From Suilimivivens sp045586385 (GTDB lineage Bacteria > Bacillota > Clostridia > Lachnospirales > Lachnospiraceae): a DNA stretch of 56,288 nt. The notes beneath the pieces are model-generated. The model had not been told where the DNA came from. It worked only from the letters and a program-made list of their open reading frames with translations, and searched no databases. The stretch is from the NCBI GenBank assembly GCA_045586385.1, contig JAZNAE010000087.1:1-56288 (forward strand), read 5' to 3'. This document shows, in pieces, positions 34,781 through 41,750 of the stretch. Both the position numbers and the translations under genes were made by a program. Numbering within the stretch: position 1 is the stretch's first letter; each line of letters begins with the position of its first letter.

Positions 34781-37132
34781 TTACTCTTCAAATTTCCAGA
34801 TAAATCCACCTGCATGCTTTTGCTTATCACTTCTACAAACTTGAGATATCTTCTTGTAACTAACTCCCGTTTCTCTATCGGCTTCTCTTGCTGACCCAAA
34901 TATCCTTATCAACTTTCCTTCCTTCGTATATTGTCCAACCCGCTTACATCTATTTTTTCTTCCTTGCTCAATACCACAATTATTGCATCGTCTCGTTTTT
35001 TTCCATACTGGTGGTGATGCCTTAAAACTTTTTCCACAAATTGGACAATTCCACCAATATTTCACATGTGTGTTCGGCATAATATTTGTGGGAAGAATTC
35101 CTTCATTTAACTCAACATTCCACTCTTCAACTATTTCTGGACTTTCTGTAGCTAAATTATATAAACTTGATAAAGATGTTTTGGCACATTGTGGACAACC
35201 TTTTGACTTTAATTCATTCGGAATAGTTCTAATCCATTTGTGACCGCAATCTGGACATTTCCAATTAATATCTACTTGGGATCCCTTACTAATTTCTGTA
35301 GGTAACAACGGATAATTGGTATCATAATCCCAATACTTAATATGTGTCGAACCACTCTCTCCAAAACTATTATTCCGTAGTCCTTGATACATATTATGCA
35401 AAATAGAAAATCGATCGGCATATGTATCCACTTTAGCCTTATCTGCGTTAAATAATGTCAACATCTCTTTTATAATTTTATCTAATCCAGAAAACTTAGA
35501 TAGATATTCATATTCAAAACATCTGTATGGCTGTATCTGTAATTGAGGCAACTTATTTCCTTGTGCATCCGTTTCTCTAATATGTATTATTTTAATTCCC
35601 TTTGCAAAATAAACCTGTGTTTTTTGGTCATCACTATCCAATTTATCCTTATGATATCTATATCCGTCATATTCTATTCCAAGTTTTAATTCCGGAACAT
35701 AAATATCCAACTCTTTTCCGTTTTCTGGATCAATATATCGATTTACAGTATTAACAAAAATTTTCTTGAAATAAAAATAAATGGCTTGTTCCGCAAACGA
35801 TGTATTGGTTCCTCTACATTTTGGACAATTAGAACCTTCTACTCTTCTATTATGTATTGACGCTTTCCATTCATTTCCACAATACCTGCATACCCAAAGA
35901 TAATTTTTTATTCCTCCCGCAATAACTTCTGTTGGCTTTAATACGTTTTTAGGACTCCATTCTTCGACAAGTTCAGGGGCTTCAGTAGCCAAATCATTGT
36001 ATCCTGAGTGTACCACAAGATGTCTACATGCTGGGCATCCATTTCCCTCTTTTGTTCGTCTATATACAGATGTCTTCCATGAATATCCACAAACATGACA
36101 TTTCCAATTCACTGGTTTAGTGTATGTTGGTGTAATCTGTTCCCAATATAATCCTTCTTTTTCATTTTTTTTAAAATCCCAATCATCTTTTAGATAAATA
36201 TACTGATTTTGTTGTAATGAATTACCTATAGCAGTTTTTGCAAGACGTTCCTGATAGTGTTTCTGTATCGCTCGGCATTTCATGCACCCTGGTACATTAT
36301 GATATGCTGGCGCTGAAAAAATATCATCACCACAAAACCTACATTTCCAATGCACCTTATTCTTTCTATCTGTATATATTAAATTTTCTGGTAATATACT
36401 ATTTTTCTCATAATCCCATTCATCAATAACATATTCTTTTTTAGTCCTAACATCATTAAATCCAATCAATAATTTGCTATTAGAGCAATAAACACAAGCT
36501 TCATTGGAAATTCTATGGGAAATAGTTGCCTCATACGAATGTTCTTCTTCTCTACATTTCCACCAAAACTTTCTCTTATCACGCAAATTAACACTATAAG
36601 GATTTACCTCTTTATTTAATTCATAATCCCAATCTGCAAATAAGAGAGGATAATTGCGCTCTAATCCTCCAGTTTTTGCTACTTGAATATTTCTTCTATT
36701 CTCTATGCTTTTTTCCTTCGAACATTTTGGGCACCCTGTATTATTATATATTCTATTCTTAACATTCGTTTTCCAACTATATCCACATAATTGACATTTC
36801 CAATGTGCTACATAATTTTCACAAGCCTTGATATCTGATGGATTTCTATCATTATTACCATAATCCCATTCTCTTGCTATGTCGGGATACATTGTTTGAA
36901 GATCATTATAGCCTTTTAACAACGCTCTGTTGGTGCAATATATACAACGATGTCCAATCACTTTCTTAGAAATCATTGCTGGGTAATGATGTCCCTTAGG
37001 GCAAATCCATATTGCCACTTTAGAAGATTTATATCCTACTTTCTCAATATCAATGTCTATGTTTTTCTCATAATCCCAAGCTTCCAATAAGGAAGTGTCA
37101 TTTTTTAATGCCCATTCTTTCAAGTTCATCAC
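34781..37132 (-). CDS. Treble-clef repeat protein with embedded nuclease and NUMOD domain
   Basis: 783 residues. Eight zinc-ribbon/treble-clef repeats of the W-x-C-x2-CG ... C-x2-C type (DUF4379-like; two variants have CPKGH or CREEEH instead), six at about 42-440 and two at about 624-720, many preceded by EWD..KN-like segments. Between them, about 445-560, lies a PD-(D/E)xK or Vsr-like nuclease: D476 in ELDIYVP, E487 and D489 in GIEYDG, K504. The C-terminus (731-781) resembles the NUMOD1 DNA-binding module of homing nucleases. It may recognise and cut specific or foreign DNA. A TTGACG/TACAAT promoter precedes it. Confidence 0.75.
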   Translation of the reverse strand: MMNLKEWALKNDTSLLEAWDYEKNIDIDIEKVGYKSSKVAIWICPKGHHYPAMISKKVIGHRCIYCTNRALLKGYNDLQTMYPDIAREWDYGNNDRNPSDIKACENYVAHWKCQLCGYSWKTNVKNRIYNNTGCPKCSKEKSIENRRNIQVAKTGGLERNYPLLFADWDYELNKEVNPYSVNLRDKRKFWWKCREEEHSYEATISHRISNEACVYCSNSKLLIGFNDVRTKKEYVIDEWDYEKNSILPENLIYTDRKNKVHWKCRFCGDDIFSAPAYHNVPGCMKCRAIQKHYQERLAKTAIGNSLQQNQYIYLKDDWDFKKNEKEGLYWEQITPTYTKPVNWKCHVCGYSWKTSVYRRTKEGNGCPACRHLVVHSGYNDLATEAPELVEEWSPKNVLKPTEVIAGGIKNYLWVCRYCGNEWKASIHNRRVEGSNCPKCRGTNTSFAEQAIYFYFKKIFVNTVNRYIDPENGKELDIYVPELKLGIEYDGYRYHKDKLDSDDQKTQVYFAKGIKIIHIRETDAQGNKLPQLQIQPYRCFEYEYLSKFSGLDKIIKEMLTLFNADKAKVDTYADRFSILHNMYQGLRNNSFGESGSTHIKYWDYDTNYPLLPTEISKGSQVDINWKCPDCGHKWIRTIPNELKSKGCPQCAKTSLSSLYNLATESPEIVEEWNVELNEGILPTNIMPNTHVKYWWNCPICGKSFKASPPVWKKTRRCNNCGIEQGRKNRCKRVGQYTKEGKLIRIFGSAREADRETGVSYKKISQVCRSDKQKHAGGFIWKFEE

Positions 37133-37175
37133 TTTTACCTCTTTTGCAGCATACCATTATGATATATTCATCTTT

Positions 37176-37205
37176 ATTGTACTGTTAATTCTTTATATAC
37201 GTCAA
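37176..37205 (-). promoter_or_regulatory. Promoter of the treble-clef nuclease gene
   Basis: On the minus strand TTGACG (37200-37205), 18 bases and TACAAT (37176-37181), about 45 bases before the start. Confidence 0.55.
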
Positions 37206-37209
37206 CTAA

Positions 37210-37563
37210 TTATCTTTTTATCAACGGCTGCTTCTTCAGCATCGCCTTCTGCGTTCTCCACACCTCATCCATAATTCCCTTCACTTCCTTCATGTCCTCC
37301 TCATAAACATTCCCGGTACTGTTAATTCTCTTCGCAATCTGGTTCAGACTACCACTGATTTTCCCAAGCATTTCATTGTACTGTCGCAGATAAGAATAGT
37401 CCACATCATATACAAATCCATAGAGTATCAATGTCCGAATATAATCCGAAATACTCTTCCGCCTTGATAGTTCCACCTTCCTATCCAAAATATATTTTTC
37501 ATCATCACTTAAGTAAATTTTTAATTCATTTTTTCTCGTTCTGTTTGCTCTGTCCTTTGTCAT
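37210..37563 (-). CDS. MobC-like relaxosome protein
   Basis: A 117-residue basic protein of the MobC type: RTRKNELKIYLSDDEKYIL gives a ribbon-helix-helix-like N-terminus, and YNEMLGKISGSLNQIAKRIN matches the conserved MobC stretch G..LNQIA+.IN. MobC helps a relaxase open DNA at oriT. No relaxase gene is present in the element, so mobilisation would need one from elsewhere. I take the ATG at 37563 with AAAGGA nine bases upstream; an earlier ATG six codons before would include that site. Confidence 0.8.
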   Translation of the reverse strand: MTKDRANRTRKNELKIYLSDDEKYILDRKVELSRRKSISDYIRTLILYGFVYDVDYSYLRQYNEMLGKISGSLNQIAKRINSTGNVYEEDMKEVKGIMDEVWRTQKAMLKKQPLIKR

Positions 37564-37581
37564 TTCATTATATCCTTTCAT

Positions 37582-37692
37582 ACTTTTTAAGGGTCATGGA
37601 TTATCCCCAGATGATAAAATTGAGCGACTTCATACAGAGAAGTAACCGCTCAATTTATCGCCTGTGAGGGAACATAGGCAGTGCTTGCTATG
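37582..37692. other. Candidate oriT region
   Basis: The gene-free stretch upstream of the MobC gene holds a nested inverted repeat: AAATTGAGCG (37617-37626) with CGCTCAATTT (37647-37656), and ACTTC with GAAGT inside. A second imperfect repeat follows, CATAGGCAGTGCTTGCTATG. Such repeats beside mobC are typical of oriT, but I see no certain nic motif. The larger hairpin could be a terminator for the replication genes instead. Confidence 0.4.
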
Positions 37693-38244
37693 TCAGTTAT
37701 TATAATTTCCCTGCACTAATGTCTTTTGCTCCTTCTGCTCTAAATCAGATAACCGCCTATTCACTGCTTTCTGCAAATTCGGCAATGCACTCCCTATGTT
37801 CACAGCCATTCTCTTTCTCTGCTGAATAGCCTGATAAATTTCTGCAAACCTTGCCCGGTCAGCAACGATATTTTCAGATAAGCAGATATCTTGAAATCCC
37901 AATCTCTTTACAGCCTCTCTGGTAACCTCATCAAAACTCGCCATTGCTTCCTCTGTCCGATACATTCCATAATGTCCAATTGCTTTACTAACCTGCTCCC
38001 AGCCTTCGCTCCAATCCGAAATAACCGGACAGATTAAGTCTGCATAAATTTCCCGAAGTTCTGCAACTGTAGGTTTGAATTTATTGGTAAGCATATGCTT
38101 CTGCAATGCCTTGGACAATATCTGATAATCCAGATCATGCAACAAAGCAAACCACACATCCATCGCTTCTTCTGTTCCAATAAATTCCTCTCCATACATT
38201 GCCTGCATAGCTAACACCAATGTGGCAAATTCCTGTTTACTCAC
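37693..38244 (-). CDS. Helicase loader/inhibitor-like replication protein
   Basis: A 183-residue protein resembling the phage helicase loader/inhibitor family (G39P-like): FATLVLAMQAMYGEEF, then ALLHDLDYQILSKALQKHM and TNKFKPTVAELREIY. It would load the replicative helicase at the element's origin. The GTG at 38244 is preferred: GGAGGT lies seven bases upstream and the codon overlaps the end of the previous gene by eight bases. A longer frame exists without such a site. With the gene before it, it forms a phage-like replication module. Confidence 0.65.
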   Translation of the reverse strand: MSKQEFATLVLAMQAMYGEEFIGTEEAMDVWFALLHDLDYQILSKALQKHMLTNKFKPTVAELREIYADLICPVISDWSEGWEQVSKAIGHYGMYRTEEAMASFDEVTREAVKRLGFQDICLSENIVADRARFAEIYQAIQQRKRMAVNIGSALPNLQKAVNRRLSDLEQKEQKTLVQGNYNN

Positions 38245-39052
38245 TAAATACACCTCCCACATTTTGTACATTCTCATGCTCCAGCCATGAGCTGACACAA
38301 CTTACTTTCTCCTTCTTCTTTTGAACTTTCAACGGAAAGAAATCCGTCCAGCCATTCTGAATTGTCTGCTTAATAATTGCCACCTGTTCTTTCGAATTTT
38401 GAGATAGAGCCTCCAATTTTTCAATGCAATAGTCGATGGTTTTTCCCTTCACTTCTTTTCCACATTCTTTCCGATATTCCAGATAAGAAAGAAACATACT
38501 ATTGAGTACCGGATCAGAAAAGTAAGTCGGAATTTCTTCTGCCTCTCCTTCTCCCTTTTCTCTATAGTTTGTCTCTTCCTTTTCACTATTCTCTTTCTCT
38601 GTGTTACCGGAAAAATCAATTAGGTTACCTTCTGTTACTTCTGTATTACATTGTAACAACAGCCGTTCCTTCTCTTTCAGCAGTTTTTGGTTTGCTCTGT
38701 GATTTCTGACTCTGACTGCCGAATCTGTTTCACTGCCTACCATATCTTCCAGATACAATAACTGTAATGATTGATTTTCCAAAAGCACTGCCGCACGATA
38801 CTCTAACAGTGCAGATATGGTCAGTCTGACAAGAGCAGGCTTTTCTCCTGTATCCAATGCAATTTCTTCATCCAAAGTCGGCAATATATTTTGATAGTAA
38901 ATTATCCCCTCTGTATTAATTGCCTTTAATAATAATTTTAGATAAAGAAGCACAATACTGTCTCCATCCGGTAAAGTCCGCAGTTGTTTAATGATAAGTT
39001 CCTGAAAGAAATCCACTTGCAGCTTCAACCAATAATAACGTTTCCCTGCCAT
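38237..39052 (-). CDS. Phage replisome organizer-like protein
   Basis: 271 residues. The N-terminus (RYYWLKLQVDFFQELIIKQLRTLPDGDSIVLLYLKLLLKAI-type sequence) matches the phage replisome organizer N-terminal domain, a winged helix that binds origin DNA. The middle, about 135-180, is charged and low in complexity (GNTEKENSEKEE), and the C-terminus resembles the DnaD-like tail (YLEYRKECGKEV...IEKLEAL). It follows the small HTH gene with no gap (TAAATG) and overlaps the loader gene. It may allow the element to replicate after excision. Confidence 0.75.
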   Translation of the reverse strand: MAGKRYYWLKLQVDFFQELIIKQLRTLPDGDSIVLLYLKLLLKAINTEGIIYYQNILPTLDEEIALDTGEKPALVRLTISALLEYRAAVLLENQSLQLLYLEDMVGSETDSAVRVRNHRANQKLLKEKERLLLQCNTEVTEGNLIDFSGNTEKENSEKEETNYREKGEGEAEEIPTYFSDPVLNSMFLSYLEYRKECGKEVKGKTIDYCIEKLEALSQNSKEQVAIIKQTIQNGWTDFFPLKVQKKKEKVSCVSSWLEHENVQNVGGVFSE

Positions 39053-39241
39053 TTAGCATTTACCTCCTCCCCGGATAAATGCATCCAGCATACTTTTGTA
39101 AATAATGTAATGATATCGGCTCTTTCCTTCCTTCTTAATGGCATAGCCAATCGGTAACCTCTCCTGCCTCATCAAAAACTGTAAGGTCACTACATCCATG
39201 TTAAGCAGCTTTGCCGCCTCTTTTGTGGTAACTCGCTCCAT
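39053..39241 (-). CDS. Small HTH protein, excisionase-like
   Basis: A 62-residue protein with a MerR/excisionase-type helix-turn-helix, RVTTKEAAKLLNMDVVTLQFLMRQERLPIG, and a short wing (KEGKSRYHYIIYK). It could direct excision by the integrase or regulate replication. Its ATG shares one base with the stop of the preceding gene (TAATG), and its own stop directly abuts the next ATG. Confidence 0.75.
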   Translation of the reverse strand: MERVTTKEAAKLLNMDVVTLQFLMRQERLPIGYAIKKEGKSRYHYIIYKSMLDAFIRGGGKC

Positions 39242-39444
39242 TACTGCGCCTCCCCTCTGCTCACTGCCTCTTTACCTTGTTTAACCGCCATAACAGCCTC
39301 TTGAAGCCGTTCAAGCTGTTTTCCCCTCAAATCCTTTCTAAGCCATCTGGAAAGCGTAAATTCGGAGATTTCCATCTTCTCAGCCACTTCCCACTGCTTC
39401 ACCCCATTTTGCTTCATCAGAAGCTTTACTTCTTCTTTTTTCAT
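39241..39444 (-). CDS. Small Cro/CI-like HTH protein
   Basis: A 67-residue protein with an HTH of the Cro/XRE type: EEVKLLMKQNGVKQWEVAEKMEISEFTLSRWLRKDL. The ATG at 39444 has GGAGG five bases upstream; an ATG five codons earlier would include that site. It is the first gene of the leftward replication operon and faces the XRE regulator across a shared operator, the place of a Cro-like protein. Confidence 0.8.
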   Translation of the reverse strand: MKKEEVKLLMKQNGVKQWEVAEKMEISEFTLSRWLRKDLRGKQLERLQEAVMAVKQGKEAVSRGEAQ

Positions 39445-39466
39445 TTGCTCCTCCACCATAATTTTG

Positions 39467-39495
39467 TTGACTTTGTTGCTGTTGTTGCCTATACT
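39467..39495 (+). promoter_or_regulatory. Rightward promoter of the XRE-integrase operon
   Basis: TTGACT (39467-39472), 17 bases and TATACT (39490-39495). The shared palindromic operator begins six bases downstream. Confidence 0.65.
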
Positions 39496-39496
39496 A

Positions 39497-39525
39497 AGTA
39501 TGTACTATATAGTACAGTCGTTCAA
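39497..39525 (-). promoter_or_regulatory. Leftward promoter of the replication operon
   Basis: On the minus strand TTGAAC (39520-39525), 17 bases and CATACT (39497-39502). The operator palindrome fills the spacer. Confidence 0.5.
39501..39516. promoter_or_regulatory. Shared operator between divergent HTH genes
   Basis: TGTACTATATAGTACA is a perfect 16 bp palindrome. A half-like copy, ATATAGTAC, follows at about 39537. It is placed to control both promoters, like a phage operator. Confidence 0.75.
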
Positions 39526-39584
39526 TTCTGTTTCTCATATAGTACGGGCAAATATAAGATGTAAACGAAAGGAGTACATGAAAA

Positions 39585-40313
39585 ATGCTTGAAAATCAAG
39601 AAAAAATCAGGAAGCGGATTATAAAAATCCGTAAAGAAAGGGGATTATCACAAAATCAATTAGCAAAGGATTTCGGTATATCCAGAACACATTATTGCAA
39701 TGTGGAAAATGGCAAAAAGCCTGTCACAGAAAGTTTTCTTAAAGTATTGGCAAGCGGCTACAAAATACCAATGGAAGCCTTTATTCCCAATCCAAACGAA
39801 AACCTCATGCACTACTGCGAATGTACCAACGATTTTGTAAATGCAATTATCAGTGAATATTTTTTATCCTTTGAAATTCGCAAATATTACATTGACGAAT
39901 ACGAACAGCCATATTACGGTGTCCTATCCTATCTGCATGACATTGGATATACGGTTGAATACGAGCTTCTTCAGGAAGCATATTTAAAAGACCATTTTGA
40001 CATGGAAACCGGTTCTGTAGATGTAAAAGAAATCCCGGAGGACGGTGTCATTCACGTTTATTCAGATGAAACAGGAAAAGAAGTCTCGCAGATACCACTC
40101 GCCAAACTGGCGGATTTGGAAAAAGAAGTAAAGAGTTTTGTCGAGTACAAACTGTCATCCTATAAAGCAGTCTCTACTACAAAACGTTCTGATTTACTTC
40201 CAAAGTCCACTTATGCTTTTGATATTCCAAACGAAATTGCACGAGTGAAACGTTACAAAGAATACGCAGAATACTGTCTTGCACAGTTAGAACAAATGCA
40301 GAAAGAAGGTTAG
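39585..40313 (+). CDS. XRE family regulator of the element
   Basis: A 242-residue protein. Residues 8-65 are a Cro/CI-type helix-turn-helix: IRKERGLSQNQLAKDFGISRTHYCNVENGKK. The C-terminal part is not a known domain to me; about 215-242 looks helical. It is divergent from the Cro-like gene and lies three bases before the integrase gene, so it probably controls integration and the replication operon together. GAAAGGAG precedes the ATG. Confidence 0.88.
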   Translation: MLENQEKIRKRIIKIRKERGLSQNQLAKDFGISRTHYCNVENGKKPVTESFLKVLASGYKIPMEAFIPNPNENLMHYCECTNDFVNAIISEYFLSFEIRKYYIDEYEQPYYGVLSYLHDIGYTVEYELLQEAYLKDHFDMETGSVDVKEIPEDGVIHVYSDETGKEVSQIPLAKLADLEKEVKSFVEYKLSSYKAVSTTKRSDLLPKSTYAFDIPNEIARVKRYKEYAEYCLAQLEQMQKEG

Positions 40314-40316
40314 CGA

Positions 40317-41378
40317 ATGAAGTTACCAAACTCTTACGGCAGCGTAATCAAGCTTGGTGGCAAACGACGAAAGCCCTACGCTGTCCGTATTTCAAAACTT
40401 GTAGAAGATGACACCGGAAAGGTCACGCGAAAGTACACATACCTCGCTTACTTCTCCAAACCGGAAATGGCGTACACCTATCTTGCTGAATATAACAGCG
40501 GTGCCATTGTTCCGGAACATATGAAATATTCAGACTCTCCTACGTTTGCAGAGATGTATGAGAAATGGAAGAAATATCGAAGGTCTCTTAAAAACCAGAT
40601 TAGCGATTCCACATGGCGAAATTATGAAATTGCTTTTAATCATTTTAGCGACTTACACAACCGTAAATTTATTTCCATAAGGACAAATGATTTACAGCAA
40701 TGCCTAAACGCCTACAATCACAAATCGCAGACTACGATATCTTCCATGCGAGCCGTTCTAAAGGCGATGTACCAATATGCCAAGTTAAATGAGTACATAG
40801 ACCGGGATTTAACGGAAGGTCTGGTTTATGAATGGACAAACACCACCAAGCAGATACATGATCGATATTCCGATGAAGAAATCAAAATACTTTGGTCAAA
40901 GCTGTATGAAATCAACAATGTAGATATTATCCTGATTATGATTTACACCGGACTGCGACCAACGGAGCTTTTGGAAATCTTAACAGAAAATGTCCATTTG
41001 GAAGAAAAGTACATGATAGGCGGTATCAAGACCGATGCCGGAAAAGACCGGATTATCCCACTGAATGATAAGATTATTCCACTCATTAAGAACCGATATA
41101 ATCCAAACAAGAAATACCTTATCAATAACAAGTTTGGAAATCACTACACTTACGGAACTTACATGAACGGTAATTTTAATACATGCATGGGAAAACTGAA
41201 AATGAAACACCTGCCCCACGATGGCAGACACACCTTTGCTTCTCTCATGGACAGTGCCGGAGCAAATGATGTATGTATCAAATTGATTATGGGACACAGC
41301 ATGAAAAATGACACGACCAAAGGCACATACACCCATAAGACATTAGAAGAACTTCTTACTGAAGTGAATAAGATTTAA
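40317..41378 (+). CDS. int: Tyrosine-type site-specific integrase
   Basis: A 353-residue recombinase. Residues 1-70 form an arm-binding N-terminal domain, about 75-165 a SAM-like core-binding domain (FAEMYEKWKKYRRSL), and about 185-350 the catalytic domain with R214 (TGLRPTEL), K238/K243 (KTDAGKDR), H301 and R304 (HDGRH), H327 (GHS) and the nucleophile Y338 (TYTHK). All the catalytic residues are present, so it should be active. Its 3' end is about 360 bases from the gdhA junction, with arm-like repeats between. Confidence 0.93.
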   Translation: MKLPNSYGSVIKLGGKRRKPYAVRISKLVEDDTGKVTRKYTYLAYFSKPEMAYTYLAEYNSGAIVPEHMKYSDSPTFAEMYEKWKKYRRSLKNQISDSTWRNYEIAFNHFSDLHNRKFISIRTNDLQQCLNAYNHKSQTTISSMRAVLKAMYQYAKLNEYIDRDLTEGLVYEWTNTTKQIHDRYSDEEIKILWSKLYEINNVDIILIMIYTGLRPTELLEILTENVHLEEKYMIGGIKTDAGKDRIIPLNDKIIPLIKNRYNPNKKYLINNKFGNHYTYGTYMNGNFNTCMGKLKMKHLPHDGRHTFASLMDSAGANDVCIKLIMGHSMKNDTTKGTYTHKTLEELLTEVNKI

Positions 41379-41539
41379 AGAAATACTTTTTACAGAAAGA
41401 CAAAGTTTTTCGCTAAGATTGCTGGATACACTTATGATGTTAAAACACATTAGGCATTACACTCATATTCAGCCAAAATCTTACTATAAACAAACGGATG
41501 AAACACATACAAACTCATCCCAAAACAACAAATACAGAG

Positions 41540-41583
41540 TGTATACCACCTGTATATCACTTGTATACCATGTGTATATAACG
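41540..41583 (+). repeat. Four tandem 11-base repeats, integrase-arm-like
   Basis: TGTATACCACC, TGTATATCACT, TGTATACCATG and TGTATATAACG follow each other without gaps. The TGTATA core also occurs twice at the other end of the element. They are likely binding sites for the integrase N-terminal domain. Confidence 0.75.
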
Positions 41584-41658
41584 ACCTCAAAATAACGCAA
41601 ATTATCATCTATTTATGAATATTCTGACAATTCTTTTGTCGTATCTATACATAAAGAA

Positions 41659-41689
41659 AAGTCCCATAAACACCGGATTTACAGGACTT
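41659..41689 (-). terminator. Present gdhA terminator, supplied by the element
   Basis: On the minus strand AAGTCC...TAAA pairs with TTTA...GGACTT, followed by CTTTTCTTT. It differs completely from the terminator behind the duplicated gdhA tail at 30575-30603. Confidence 0.75.
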
Positions 41690-41722
41690 ATCAATATTCG
41701 TTTTATCTTAGAAAATCAGCTA

Positions 41723-41750
41723 TTACACAATACCCTGTGCTGTCATAGCC
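41723..41750 (-). repeat. Right attachment site in the 3' end of gdhA
   Basis: The last nine gdhA codons and the stop, the partner of 30627-30654. GGCTATGACAGC (41739-41750) is the identical core. The bases downstream of the core were probably brought in by the element. Confidence 0.8.

Larger units (their letters stand above)
41379..41722. other. Gene-free right junction of the integrated element
   Basis: About 344 bases between the integrase gene and gdhA. It holds four tandem 11-base repeats (41540-41583), the GACCTCAAAATAACGCAAATTAT segment that mirrors one at the left end (41584-41606 region), and the terminator of gdhA (41659-41689). No coding region is seen. Confidence 0.7.
30643..41750. 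mobile_element. Integrative element in the 3' end of gdhA, about 11.1 kb
   Basis: The boundaries are the 12-base identical cores 30643-30654 and 41739-41750 in the duplicated gdhA end. A tyrosine integrase lies near the right boundary, with repeated integrase-arm-like motifs at both ends. Cargo: tnpV, a STAND protein, a toxin-antitoxin pair, a treble-clef nuclease, MobC and possible oriT, replication genes and an XRE switch. No relaxase or conjugation genes are present, so it is probably a mobilizable or passenger element that needs help in trans. The long cargo genes look more AT-rich than the neighbours. Confidence 0.8.

Noticed and set aside
41540..41583. CRISPR array
   Set aside because: The tandem 11-base units have no spacers and are too short; integrase arm sites fit better. 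No cas genes were seen anywhere in the window.
30643..41750. Complete conjugative element or prophage
   Set aside because: No relaxase, coupling protein, VirB4-like ATPase, capsid, terminase or tail genes are present.
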